From Flavobacterium sp. N502536 (lineage in GTDB: Bacteria; Bacteroidota; Bacteroidia; Flavobacteriales; Flavobacteriaceae), in assembly GCF_025947345.1 (NCBI RefSeq), contig NZ_CP110011.1:1984001-2048000 (forward strand): DNA of 64,000 bases. The letters run 5' to 3'. Under the pieces are notes generated by a model. It was given only the letters and a program-made list of their open reading frames with translations. It did not search any database and was not told the DNA's origin. Position 1 is the first letter of the stretch; each line of letters starts with the position of its first letter. Both the position numbers and the translations under genes were made by a program. Positions 1 through 9,700 of the stretch are shown here, in pieces.

Positions 1-77
1 GAGCGATTTTGAATTACAAAATTGCCGAAGTAGCACTAATCAAATCAAAAGGTCAACTTAAAACTCTTATTAAATAA
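1..77 (+). CDS. TolC-family outer membrane efflux protein, C-terminal end only
   Basis: Frame 3 is open from the left edge and ends at TAA 75-77. It encodes about 24 residues ending in KSKGQLKTLIK, the usual style of tail on flavobacterial TolC-like outer-membrane channels. The start of an RND adaptor gene only 9 nt downstream fits the standard TolC-adaptor-permease operon order. Assignment rests mainly on this context because so little of the protein is present. Confidence 0.6.
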   Translation, partial: AILNYKIAEVALIKSKGQLKTLIK

Positions 78-86
78 CTAATTACA

Positions 87-1154
87 ATGAAGAAAACTAT
101 TATAACAATCGTAATCATAATTGCAGCCCTGGGTGTGATTGGATATGTCTTAAATAATAATAAGAAAGAGAACAAGGAGAAAACAGATATCGTAGCCGAA
201 AAAAATGCTGCTGTTTCCGTAAAAGTATCTCCTGTAAAAACAGAAGAAGTTTCACTGGATTTCGTAGCCAACGGAAATTTTCAACCAATTCAGCAATTGA
301 CATTTTCTGCTGAAAAATCAGGAAAAGTAATCAGCGTTCTGGCTAAAGAAGGAGACTATGTAAGAGTAGGTCAAACCTTATTGACCATGAGAGGAGATGT
401 TATTAATGTAAACGCACAGGCAGCAGAAGCAGCGTATCAAAATGCAAAATCAGATTATAGCAGATACGAAAATGCGTTTAAAACAGGAGGGGTTACCAAA
501 CAACAACTGGATCAGGCAAGATTAGCGTTGACAAATGCACAATCTCAATATACACAAGCTAAAATTGATGTTGGTGATACCAGAGTAAAAGCACCAATCA
601 ACGGTTTTATCAATAAAAAATACATTGAGCCGGGATCTATCTTGACAGGTATGCCAGCAACAGCATTGTTTGATATCGTAAACGTTTCTAAGTTGAAATT
701 GGTAGTTACGGTAAACGAAAATCAGGTAGCGAGTTTAAAAGTTGGAGATAACATTAATGTATCTGCAAGTGTTTACCCGGACAAATCGTTTTCAGGAAAA
801 ATTACTTTCATCGCTGCAAAAGCAGATGAGTCTTTAAACTTCCCGGTTGAAATTGAAATTACAAACAATACCAACAACGACCTGAAAGCAGGTATGTACG
901 GAACTGCAAACTTTGCATCCAAACAACAAAAACAACACCTTATGGTGGTACCTAGAAATGCATTCGTAGGAAGTGTGAGCAGTAACGAGATTTTTGTAGT
1001 AGAAAAAGGTACTGCAAAATTAAGAAAAGTAACCGCTGGAAGAATTTTAGGTGATAAAGTAGAGATCATCAACGGATTAACTGATGGAGAAACTGTAATA
1101 ATTACAGGTCAAATTAACCTGCAAGATGGTAACTCAGTAGAAATTATTAAATAA
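87..1154 (+). CDS. RND efflux periplasmic adaptor (membrane fusion protein)
   Basis: A 355-residue protein with an N-terminal membrane anchor or signal (residues ~4-22) and no lipobox cysteine. A lipoyl-like barrel half (SGKVISVLAKEGDYVRVGQ, ~75-95) is followed by a coiled-coil hairpin rich in Ala/Gln (~110-155), the second lipoyl half (DTRVKAPINGFINKKYIEPG) and a beta-barrel plus membrane-proximal domain. This is the HlyD/AcrA adaptor layout. It would bridge the inner-membrane pump at 1247-4423 and the TolC-like protein upstream. The substrate cannot be told from sequence. The start ATG lies 9 nt after the upstream stop, so the genes are probably cotranscribed. Confidence 0.93.
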   Translation: MKKTIITIVIIIAALGVIGYVLNNNKKENKEKTDIVAEKNAAVSVKVSPVKTEEVSLDFVANGNFQPIQQLTFSAEKSGKVISVLAKEGDYVRVGQTLLTMRGDVINVNAQAAEAAYQNAKSDYSRYENAFKTGGVTKQQLDQARLALTNAQSQYTQAKIDVGDTRVKAPINGFINKKYIEPGSILTGMPATALFDIVNVSKLKLVVTVNENQVASLKVGDNINVSASVYPDKSFSGKITFIAAKADESLNFPVEIEITNNTNNDLKAGMYGTANFASKQQKQHLMVVPRNAFVGSVSSNEIFVVEKGTAKLRKVTAGRILGDKVEIINGLTDGETVIITGQINLQDGNSVEIIK

Positions 1155-1246
1155 TTGTACCGCTTTAAGCCTTACGCCGTAAGCTTTAAGCCTTTAATAA
1201 GAGCCTAAAGCCTACAGCGTATAGCCTACAGCCTAAAATAACATAT
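1155..1246. repeat. Intergenic AAGCCTA/TAGGCTT repeat cluster
   Basis: The 92-nt gap between adaptor and permease is built of short iterations of aagcct, tagcct and acagcct with interleaved inverted copies. The 18-mer at 1220-1237 occurs in reverse complement at 58797-58814 in the leuD-leuC gap, so this is a dispersed flavobacterial-type intergenic repeat and not an operon-specific signal. It could fold into RNA hairpins inside the efflux transcript. Confidence 0.7.
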
Positions 1247-4200
1247 ATGAAATTAGCCGAAATATCCATAAAACGTCCGTCGTTAGTAATTGTACTGTTT
1301 ACAATTCTAACATTAGGTGGACTGTTTAGCTACAGCCAGTTAGGTTATGAGCTGATCCCGAAATTTGAACAGAACGTTATTACCATTTCTACTATCTATC
1401 CGGGAGCTTCTCCTAGTGAGGTAGAAAACACAGTGACCAAGAAAATTGAAGATGCGATCGCATCCCTGGAGAATGTCAAGAAAATTGACTCGAAATCGTA
1501 CGAGAGTTTATCTATTGTTTCGATTACACTGACTTCAAATGCAAAAGTCGATTTCTCTTTGAATGATGCACAGCGAAAAATAAACGCGATTATTAGTGAT
1601 TTACCCGATGATGTGAAAACACCGGCACTAACCAAATTCTCGCTGAGTGATTTACCAATCATGACGCTTGGTGCTAACGGAAAAATGGACGAAGCAGAAT
1701 TTTATGACTTAATTGACAAAAAAATTGCTCCTATTTTATCCCGTGTACAAGGTGTGGCTCAGGTAAACATTATTGGTGGTTCAGAGCGTGAAATTCAGGT
1801 CAACCTTGATGCATTAAAAATGCAGGGTTACGGATTATCTGTTCCGCAGGTACAACAAAACATTCTGACTTCGAATTTGGATTTCCCAACGGGTAACATC
1901 CAGACGCGTGAGCAAAAAATATTAATCCGTTTAGCGGGTAAATACAAAAGTGTTGAAGAATTAAGAAACTTAGTGGTTTCTTCTCAAAACGGAATTCAGG
2001 TTCGTTTAAGTGATATTGCCGATGTTCAGGATACCCAAAAGATTGCTGAAAAAATATCACGTGTAGATCAGAAAAGTGCGATCGTTTTGCAAATTGTAAA
2101 ACAATCAGATGCTAATGCGGTTGCGGTAAGTGAGCATTTATTAGCAACAATTGCGACTCTTGAAAAAGATTATAAAGTAAACCAGTTAAAACTGGAAGTA
2201 GCAAAAGACAGTACCATTTTTACATTAGAGGCGGCAGATTCTGTAGTACACGATTTATTAATTGCGGTAATACTGGTAGCGTTTGTAATGTTGTTCTTCC
2301 TGCACAGTATCAGAAACTCGCTGATTGTAATGGTATCGATTCCGGCATCTTTGATTGCTACTTTTATCGGTATTTATTTAATGGGATACACTCTGAACTT
2401 AATGAGTTTATTAGGACTTTCTCTTGTGGTAGGTATTCTTGTGGATGATGCGATTGTGGTATTGGAGAACATCTACAGGCACATGGAGATGGGTAAAAGC
2501 CGAATTCGTGCTTCGTACGACGGAACAGCCGAAATTGGTGGAACCGTAACTTCGATTACCTTAGTAATTGTGGTGGTATTCTTGCCTATTGCGATGAGTT
2601 CTGGTTTGGTTTCTGATATTATTACACAATTCTGTGTTACGGTAATTATTTCGACCATGTTGTCGCTTTTAGCTTCGTTTACAATTATTCCATGGTTATC
2701 ATCTCGTTATGGTAAATTAGAGCATATTGAAGGAAAGAACTTATTTGGAAGAATCATTCTTGGTTTCGAAAGTTATTTGACACGTTTTACAGACTGGGTT
2801 TCTCACTTGTTAACCTGGTGTCTGGACCATTATATTAAAACATTTGCGGTAGTAATTGTATTGTTTTTTGCTTCTACAATTGGTTTAATGGCCGGTGGTT
2901 TCATTGGAGGGGAGTTCTTTGCTTCTTCTGATAGTGGGGAGTTCTTAGTTCAGATCGAAATGCCGAAAGATGCTTCGTTAGAGCAAACCAACTTCATGAC
3001 CCAAAAGGCAGAAGCGTATTTGAAAGCACAGGAATATGTGCACAGTCAGATTACAACGGTAGGACAAACCAGTGAAGGTTTTGGAGCATCGCAAGCAACG
3101 GCTTACAAAGCAGAGATTGATGTAAAAATGATCGAGCAAAAAGACCGTACAGATGATGCTAACGTTTATGCAGCAAAAATCAAACGTAAGTTAGAAAAAG
3201 TACTGGTTGGAGCTAAAGTAAAAACAGTTCCGGTTGGTATCTTAGGAACTGCTGAGGATGCTACATTAGGGTTGATCGTAACAGGTCCGTCAACAGAAAG
3301 TGCGATGGCATTTGCGAAATTGGCAGAGGCAGAATTACGTACGATTCCGGGAACCACAGAGATTAAATTAACGGTTGAGGATGGAAACCCGGAGATCAAC
3401 GTTAAGGTAGATCGTGATAAAATGGCAGCATTAGGTTTAACACTTCAAACAGTTGGTTTAACCATGCAGACTGCTTTTAGTGGAAATACCGATGGTAAAT
3501 ACAGAGCTGGTGAATACGAATACGACATCAACATCAGATACAATGCCTTTGACAGAAAAAGTATTACAGACGTTAGTAATTTGATCTTTATCAATGCAGC
3601 TGGTCAACAAATTAAACTGTCTCAGTTTGCCGACATTACAGAAGGATCAGGACCTAGCCAGTTAGAGCGTAGAGATAAATCGGCTTCGGTAACGGTAAAA
3701 GGACAAAACGTTGGAGTACCGTCAGGAACAATCGTTCAACAATGGCAGGTGAAATTAGACAAACTGAAAAAACCTGCTGGTGTAAACTACATCTGGGGTG
3801 GTGATCAGGAGAACCAATCGGAAGGATTTGGTACTTTAGGAATCGCTTTATTAGCCGCTATTATTTTGGTTTACCTGGTAATGGTTGGACTTTATGACAG
3901 CTTTGTTCACCCGTTTGTGGTATTGTTTGCTATCCCGCTTTCGTTTATCGGTGCGATGTTAGCCCTGGCTTTGACCAACAACTCATTGAACATCTTTACG
4001 ATTTTGGGGATCATCATGTTGATCGGTCTGGTGTGTAAGAATGCGATCATGCTGGTCGATTACACCAACCAGAGAAGAGCTGCAGGTGAATCTATCCGTA
4101 CAGCATTAATTCAGGCCAACCACGCTCGTTTGCGTCCAATTTTGATGACAACTATTGCGATGGTATTTGGTATGTTCCCAATTGCATTGGCGTCAGGAGC

Positions 4201-4423
4201 AGGAGCTGAATGGAAAAACGGTTTGGCATGGGTAATTATCGGAGGATTGATTTCTTCTTTATTCCTTACCTTAATTGTAGTTCCGGTAATCTATAATATC
4301 ATGGAGAAAATTATTCATAAATTCTCTAAAGGAGAAAAAATCAATTACGAAACTGAAATGTTCGCCGATTATACGCCAACAGAATTAAGTGAAGATGGTT
4401 TTAATCCTAAACATACTCATTAA
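1247..4423 (+). CDS. RND efflux permease, HAE1/AcrB type
   Basis: At 1058 residues it has the normal length for an AcrB/MexB-type proton-driven exporter. TM1 is near residues 10-30. The TM4 proton-relay acidic pair appears in VGILVDDAIVVLENIYRH at about 398-400, and the C-terminal repeat has LVCKNAIMLVDYTNQRR near 928. Two large periplasmic porter loops follow TM1 and TM7, as in the family. The motif set fits hydrophobic-drug exporters better than metal exporters. It completes the tripartite pump with the upstream adaptor and TolC-like gene. Confidence 0.95.
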   Translation: MKLAEISIKRPSLVIVLFTILTLGGLFSYSQLGYELIPKFEQNVITISTIYPGASPSEVENTVTKKIEDAIASLENVKKIDSKSYESLSIVSITLTSNAKVDFSLNDAQRKINAIISDLPDDVKTPALTKFSLSDLPIMTLGANGKMDEAEFYDLIDKKIAPILSRVQGVAQVNIIGGSEREIQVNLDALKMQGYGLSVPQVQQNILTSNLDFPTGNIQTREQKILIRLAGKYKSVEELRNLVVSSQNGIQVRLSDIADVQDTQKIAEKISRVDQKSAIVLQIVKQSDANAVAVSEHLLATIATLEKDYKVNQLKLEVAKDSTIFTLEAADSVVHDLLIAVILVAFVMLFFLHSIRNSLIVMVSIPASLIATFIGIYLMGYTLNLMSLLGLSLVVGILVDDAIVVLENIYRHMEMGKSRIRASYDGTAEIGGTVTSITLVIVVVFLPIAMSSGLVSDIITQFCVTVIISTMLSLLASFTIIPWLSSRYGKLEHIEGKNLFGRIILGFESYLTRFTDWVSHLLTWCLDHYIKTFAVVIVLFFASTIGLMAGGFIGGEFFASSDSGEFLVQIEMPKDASLEQTNFMTQKAEAYLKAQEYVHSQITTVGQTSEGFGASQATAYKAEIDVKMIEQKDRTDDANVYAAKIKRKLEKVLVGAKVKTVPVGILGTAEDATLGLIVTGPSTESAMAFAKLAEAELRTIPGTTEIKLTVEDGNPEINVKVDRDKMAALGLTLQTVGLTMQTAFSGNTDGKYRAGEYEYDINIRYNAFDRKSITDVSNLIFINAAGQQIKLSQFADITEGSGPSQLERRDKSASVTVKGQNVGVPSGTIVQQWQVKLDKLKKPAGVNYIWGGDQENQSEGFGTLGIALLAAIILVYLVMVGLYDSFVHPFVVLFAIPLSFIGAMLALALTNNSLNIFTILGIIMLIGLVCKNAIMLVDYTNQRRAAGESIRTALIQANHARLRPILMTTIAMVFGMFPIALASGAGAEWKNGLAWVIIGGLISSLFLTLIVVPVIYNIMEKIIHKFSKGEKINYETEMFADYTPTELSEDGFNPKHTH

Positions 4424-4459
4424 GATTTAAAATCTTAATAAAGAAATTCCAAATTCCAA

Positions 4460-4475
4460 TCCCGATACTTCGGGA
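4460..4475. repeat. Short TCCCGA/TCGGGA hairpin
   Basis: A perfect 6-bp stem (TCCCGA at 4460-4465, TCGGGA at 4470-4475) with a 4-nt TACT loop, just after a short TTCCAAATTCCAA string. It lacks a following T-run, so it is a repeat-type hairpin and not an obvious terminator. Confidence 0.5.
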
Positions 4476-4490
4476 GGAAATGGTAAAAAT

Positions 4491-4527
4491 AAAATCCCAA
4501 ATTCCGAAAGGAGTTTGGGATTTTTTT
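4491..4527 (+). terminator. Rho-independent terminator of the RND operon
   Basis: A stem of aaaatcccaaattcc (4491-4505) with ggagtttgggatttt (4510-4524), one A/G mismatch, GAAA loop, followed by a run of T. It ends the efflux operon and sits between convergent genes, so it may also act on the minus-strand gene at 4628. Confidence 0.85.
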
Positions 4528-4627
4528 ATGGTTTAAATTTAGATAAGCTGTTGGGTGTAATTCATATAGAATTGATTTCTATATGTTAAAAATAAATAAT
4601 TTTAACAGCTTAAAATTATGCATTTTA

Positions 4628-5464
4628 TCAAATGAGCACTTTTTTGATGTGTTGATTTTCTATGGCCGAGTGTATTTTTGTTGAGATCTCGTTATAATCA
4701 GGATTGTAGTTGTCCCATATTTTCCAGACATCGTCTCTTTTTTTGATAAAGTAGGTTTGCCTGTTCACCTTATTCAGGACAATCGTAGTAACGTCATTTT
4801 CGTTTTTCCACTCCAGATTCCAAAACTCCTTTACCGTAAGAATAGCGATATTTTCTTCGATACTTGAAATTTTAAAATCATAAAGCTCAAAATTAGACCG
4901 ATTATCTTCACAGTTTAAATGATATTTTAAAGTCGAATAATTTTCAAAAAGATCCTTAATCCTTTTTGCAAAAGGCCCTTCTTTGAATACAAAATCGCAT
5001 AATCCATCCATACTAACGACAGGTAATTTTTGTAACGAATTAAACTCTTCCTGACAATAATCGCTAATCAGTTTTTCAAAAAAGGAAGCTGATTCCGTTT
5101 TGTTTTCAGGCTCTAAAGTTTTTACAGCGTCTGTTGCTTCATCATTCAAAAAATGGTTTAAAGAAGGGTATCCAATAAAAATAGCCAGTTTGTCGAGACT
5201 TTTTAAAAAACGCAAATCAGAGTTTTTGGTTTTAGAAGAATCATTGGTAAAAATTCTTTGTAAGGTCATACTCGAGATCGAGCATCCGAGTTCATTTCTT
5301 TTAGCCCCCTGCATGAATTCTGATTTCTCTAAAACATCAGAGATGATTTCCGACAGGATGATATAATGTGCTCTTTTCCACTCCTGAACACCCGACAGAG
5401 TGCTGTTTTGTATAATTGGATGCGATTGTATGCCTTTTATTAATTTTTCTATAATGATTTCCAT
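4628..5464 (-). CDS. Hypothetical protein with HTH-like N-terminus and NTF2-like C-terminus
   Basis: 278 residues, no signal peptide, so probably cytoplasmic. The segment CSISSMTLQRIF followed by DLRFLKSLDKLAIFIGYPSL (~60-105) resembles the short helical module often found at the N-terminus of Bacteroidota signalling proteins, where a S-x-x-T-L-x-R-x-F helix precedes a TLDxLAxFLGY helix. The C-terminal ~110 residues (ISSIEENIAILTVKEFW to RDDVWKIWDNY) alternate strands in an NTF2-like way. I do not recognise a named family. It is divergent from the papain-like gene at 5663, so a regulatory link is possible but unproven. Confidence 0.6.
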   Translation of the reverse strand: MEIIIEKLIKGIQSHPIIQNSTLSGVQEWKRAHYIILSEIISDVLEKSEFMQGAKRNELGCSISSMTLQRIFTNDSSKTKNSDLRFLKSLDKLAIFIGYPSLNHFLNDEATDAVKTLEPENKTESASFFEKLISDYCQEEFNSLQKLPVVSMDGLCDFVFKEGPFAKRIKDLFENYSTLKYHLNCEDNRSNFELYDFKISSIEENIAILTVKEFWNLEWKNENDVTTIVLNKVNRQTYFIKKRDDVWKIWDNYNPDYNEISTKIHSAIENQHIKKVLI

Positions 5465-5662
5465 GGGCGAATTTTTTTAATAATGGAGGTTCTTTTTCAA
5501 GATAATTAAATACAATTCCTGCTAGTTAAATCCCGGTTATAGATTTGTGTGTAAGATAAGTTATAGTTGTGATCTTTTTAGTGTTAATGTTATGCCAAAA
5601 TTACTAATAAATTTGTTAAATAGTTTAACAGACTGAAAATTAACAACAAAAAACCAACAATT

Positions 5663-6631
5663 ATGAAAAAACCACTTATTAAATTTTCAATTAGAAAAAT
5701 CGCTCTTGTACTTTTTGCATTGCTTGCTTTATACTCTTGTGATAAAGGAAATGATCAGGCTGAAGCCGATGTGCAGCAAAAATTAATGGATGGCAATGTC
5801 GATCTTTTGGACAAAGGAAGATACGGACTTGCTCAGATGCCGGATGCTTATTTAAAGAGTATCGAATTTTTAACTCCGGTGGATTATCGTGCCAGAATCG
5901 CCGAGTTAAGACCAGATTTAATTACAAGCACTCAAAAAATGTCTTTGACAGCGAAAGTTGCAGCAGTTAAAAATTTACCAACGCCACCGGTTGGAGATCA
6001 GGGAAGCGAAGGATCCTGTGTGGGCTGGGGAGTAGGATATGCGGCACACAGTATCGCCCGATATCTGAACAACTCGGTTCATCAAAGCAATTGGAGTGGT
6101 GCTTCAAGAAGTGCGGCTTACATTTACAATCAGATAAAATTAGGCAATTGCGGAGCGGGTTCTTACCCAAATGACGCCATGAATCTGATCAAAAATCAGG
6201 GAGAATGTTCAGAGGCTCAGATGCCTTATATTGCAGGTGGCTGTTTTACACAACCTTCGACACAGCAGAAAAACTGGGCAGCGGCCAGAAAAACAGGCGG
6301 CTGGTTTAATGTTAACCCAGGAAGTACAGCAGATATCAAGTACTATTTAAACCAAAATTATGCTGTTGCGGTATGTTTTGATGTCAATCAGAGTTTTTAT
6401 GATATCCGTAACAACAACCATGTTTGGTCTAGTCTTTACGGCAGCAGACAGGGTGGACACTGTGTTTGTATCGTAGGTTATGACGACGCAACCGGACTTT
6501 TTAAAGTACAAAACTCCTGGGGAGCAGGCTGGGGACGCAGCGGTTTCTTTTATGTAACGTACAACAATATTGCAAACGGAGCCTTCAACTGGGCAGGATG
6601 TATTATTCCTAATCCGGGAGCAAATTCGTAA
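5663..6631 (+). CDS. Papain-family (C1) cysteine peptidase lipoprotein
   Basis: 322 residues. A lipobox (LYSC, Cys26) predicts a lipoprotein. The catalytic Cys is C119 in QGSEGSCVGWGVGYA, followed by the papain His H266 in GGHCVCIVGYDD and Asn N284 in VQNSWGAGWG. All three active-site positions and the oxyanion Gln region are present, so it should be an active thiol protease at the cell surface or periplasm. Residues ~27-100 form a propeptide-like segment. It stands alone between a divergent hypothetical gene and a strong bidirectional terminator. Confidence 0.9.
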   Translation: MKKPLIKFSIRKIALVLFALLALYSCDKGNDQAEADVQQKLMDGNVDLLDKGRYGLAQMPDAYLKSIEFLTPVDYRARIAELRPDLITSTQKMSLTAKVAAVKNLPTPPVGDQGSEGSCVGWGVGYAAHSIARYLNNSVHQSNWSGASRSAAYIYNQIKLGNCGAGSYPNDAMNLIKNQGECSEAQMPYIAGGCFTQPSTQQKNWAAARKTGGWFNVNPGSTADIKYYLNQNYAVAVCFDVNQSFYDIRNNNHVWSSLYGSRQGGHCVCIVGYDDATGLFKVQNSWGAGWGRSGFFYVTYNNIANGAFNWAGCIIPNPGANS

Positions 6632-6652
6632 CCATAGGTTCGTTGAATTAAA

Positions 6653-6690
6653 AAAGGAGACCGTCTAAATCAGACGGTCTCCTTTATTTT
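6653..6690. terminator. Bidirectional terminator, 14-bp perfect stem
   Basis: aaaggagaccgtct (6653-6666) pairs perfectly with agacggtctccttt (6672-6685) across a 5-nt loop. A T-rich tract follows on the plus strand and an A-rich tract precedes it. It separates the convergent peptidase gene and the SprB-repeat gene and can serve both. Confidence 0.92.
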
Positions 6691-6718
6691 TAACAGAAAG
6701 TTTTAACTCTTAGTAGCT

Positions 6719-9700
6719 TTATTTCTTCACAATTTTAACTGTTTTAAGCTTTCCTTCTGCTTTAACTTTCAAGAAATAAAACCCTGAGGCAACATTCGAC
6801 AAATCGATTTCAGAATGGGTATCGTTTATTTTCTTAGTCAGAACAGTTTTTCCGGATACTGATATTAACTCAACTTCATCAATAGCCGAAGTATTGTGTA
6901 GCGATAAAGTATGCTGAACCGGATTTGGATAAAATCTGAAATCAGACAAAGCAAAATCTGGTGTAGCAAGCGATCCGTCTACTTTTGCAGTTACTGCAAG
7001 ACGTTCTTTACTTTCGATTCCGTCAATGGTTTGCGAAGCATAATAGGTAACTCCGTCTACCAAAAGAGTTGTCGGAGACAAAGGCGTTTCGGCAGTTTTA
7101 CTCGTTTTACCTGTTGAAGCACCTTTAGTGCTGTACCATTTTATATTTTGACCTTCAATGACTAAATCGCCTAAAGTTTGTCCTGCTTTAAAGGTAACAG
7201 CGATTTCTTTTTTGCCATCAATTAAAGGAGCCGGAGGATCAATGGTAACCATTATTAAATGCATACAGCCGTTTAGGTCCCTTACCGTTATTTGATACGT
7301 CCCATAATTAACAACGGTAAAAATATTACTGGATTGAAAAACAATTCCGTCTAATGAAAATTGATAATTACCTGTGCCACCGGCAGCAGTAACGGTTATG
7401 GTTTGATTATTGACAGTTGCAACTGCGGTTATAGGTACAGGTGGAGCCAAACGAATAGCGACAGTCTGATTACAATCGTTAGCATCTTTTATGGTTATAA
7501 TATGATCACCAGGATTTAGACCCGTAAAAGTTGTGGTACTCTGAAAGGCATTCTGAAAAGAACCTCCGTTTATCGAGAAAAAATAAGGCGCTTTACCACC
7601 TGAAGCCCTAACTTCTATTACTCCATTCGAGAAACAAGATACCGCCGAAACAACTACAGCATTTACTACAAGTGGTTCTAAAGCCATTATGGTCGAAGTA
7701 AACCTGTAGGTATCATTATTAATATCGCGAACAGTTACGGTATAATTACCGGGCTGAAGAATTAAAAATTCATTAGAAAGGTTGTACGTAGCTCCGTTAT
7801 CTATCGAATATTGATAAGGAGCTGTGCCACCAATAGCTGTTGCTATTATTTTTCCTGCATTATAACAAGTAGGCTGTACTACAATGGCTGTTGCCGAAAG
7901 GGCGTTGGGTTCCGAAATTGTTAACTGTTGTTGAATCGAGGAGCAGCCTTTGGCATCTTTTACCACTACACTATAGGTTCCGGATACCAGATGATTAAAA
8001 GTATTGGCGCTTTGTTCTGCAATTATAGTTACATTATTACTGTTCAGAAGGGAATAGGTGTATGGAGCCGTTCCTCCGGTAGCAGTTACGGTTATACTTC
8101 CGTTATTGTTGCCCGCAGTTGTTGCATTTGTTAATACGACCGTACTTGTTGGAAGAGGGTGTGGAGCTATGTCAACATTTACGGTTGCATAACAGCCATT
8201 GCGGTCCTTGACATGTAACATATGGGGGCCGGCCGTTAATTTTTTTGAAATATTAACGGTCGAAAAGGTATTTAATCCGTCAAAGGAATAGGTATACGGA
8301 GCTTGTCCCCCGGTTGCGGTAATCGTTACCGTGTCATTATCTTCACAAGTAAGAGCCGGACTAACAGCTACTGTTGCAACCAGTGAAACCGGTGATGCTA
8401 TAACAAACGGTATACTGAATTTGCATCCGTTTGCATCCATAACATCTAAGATATAATTTCCGGCATAAGCACCAGAATAAAGAGAACTGGATTGATATGG
8501 AAGACCGTTTAATGAATACTGATACGGAACTGTACCTCCTGTTGCATTAATGACAATATGACTAATAGGGGAAGAAGAACAATCGGTGATTGTTGTATGA
8601 TCAACAGTTGCGGTTAGAGGAACAGGTTGTTGTAAAATGATGCTATTGGTAATTACAGAACAATCCAGTGAATCTTTTACACGCACAAAATAGTTTCCTG
8701 CATTTAAATTTGTAAAAACAGGATTGGAAGTGTACGTCACTCCATTATCCAATGAATACTGATACGGTTTTTTACCTCCGGAAGCAGTAACATTTATTGT
8801 AGCATTACTTGAGCAATCTATAATTTTAGTAATTACGGCAGTAGCTTTTAAAATGTTTAAATTGTCCAGACTAACCATAACAGTAGTTGTAGTGTTCTGG
8901 TTGTCTTTAACCGTTATGACATAGTTTCCGGGAGATAAACCAGAAAATACATTTGAAAAAACGTAGTTTACACCATTATCTATAGAATAGGAATAAGGAC
9001 CGAAACCTCCGGTTGCATAAACCGTAATTTTTCCTTTAGCATTTTCACAGGTTATTGGAGTTACTACAGCTGAAGCCAGAAGAACAGGAGACTGAGAAAT
9101 TTCTACATAATTAGGTTGAAAAAAACATCCTTTTGTGTCTATAGTTCGAACCGTATAAGTTCCTACAGGCAGATTATCAAAGGTATTAGAGTCTTGCCAA
9201 TCGGTAATTATTCCATTATAACTTTCTAAAGAGTACTTGTAAGGCGGTGTTCCACCTGTTGAGGATGCAGTAATCGAATTACCGTTAACAGCAAGTGTTG
9301 ATTGTATTAAAGTAGGTTCCAATAATGTGATCGATACAGTTGTACGACAGCTATTTTTATCTAAAACATGTAGGGTGTGAGTTCCGGGACCAACATTCCT
9401 AAAAGTATCATCAGTTTGAAATTGACCGTTGTCAAGAGCGTAGGTATAAGGAGATTGTCCCTGAGTTACATTTACTCTTACTACACCATCACTGGAACTA
9501 TTACAGCTTATTGGTAAGATAATCTGTGCTGAAGCTAATACTGGTTTTGCACTTGCGATTGTAATGGGAGCGATAGTTCTGAAACCATTTGAATCCCGAA
9601 CGGTTACCTGATAACTCCCTGCATTTAAATTAGAAAAGACATTTGAATTTACAAAATTCTCCGGACTAGTCATGGAATATTGATAAGGAGCTGAGCCTCC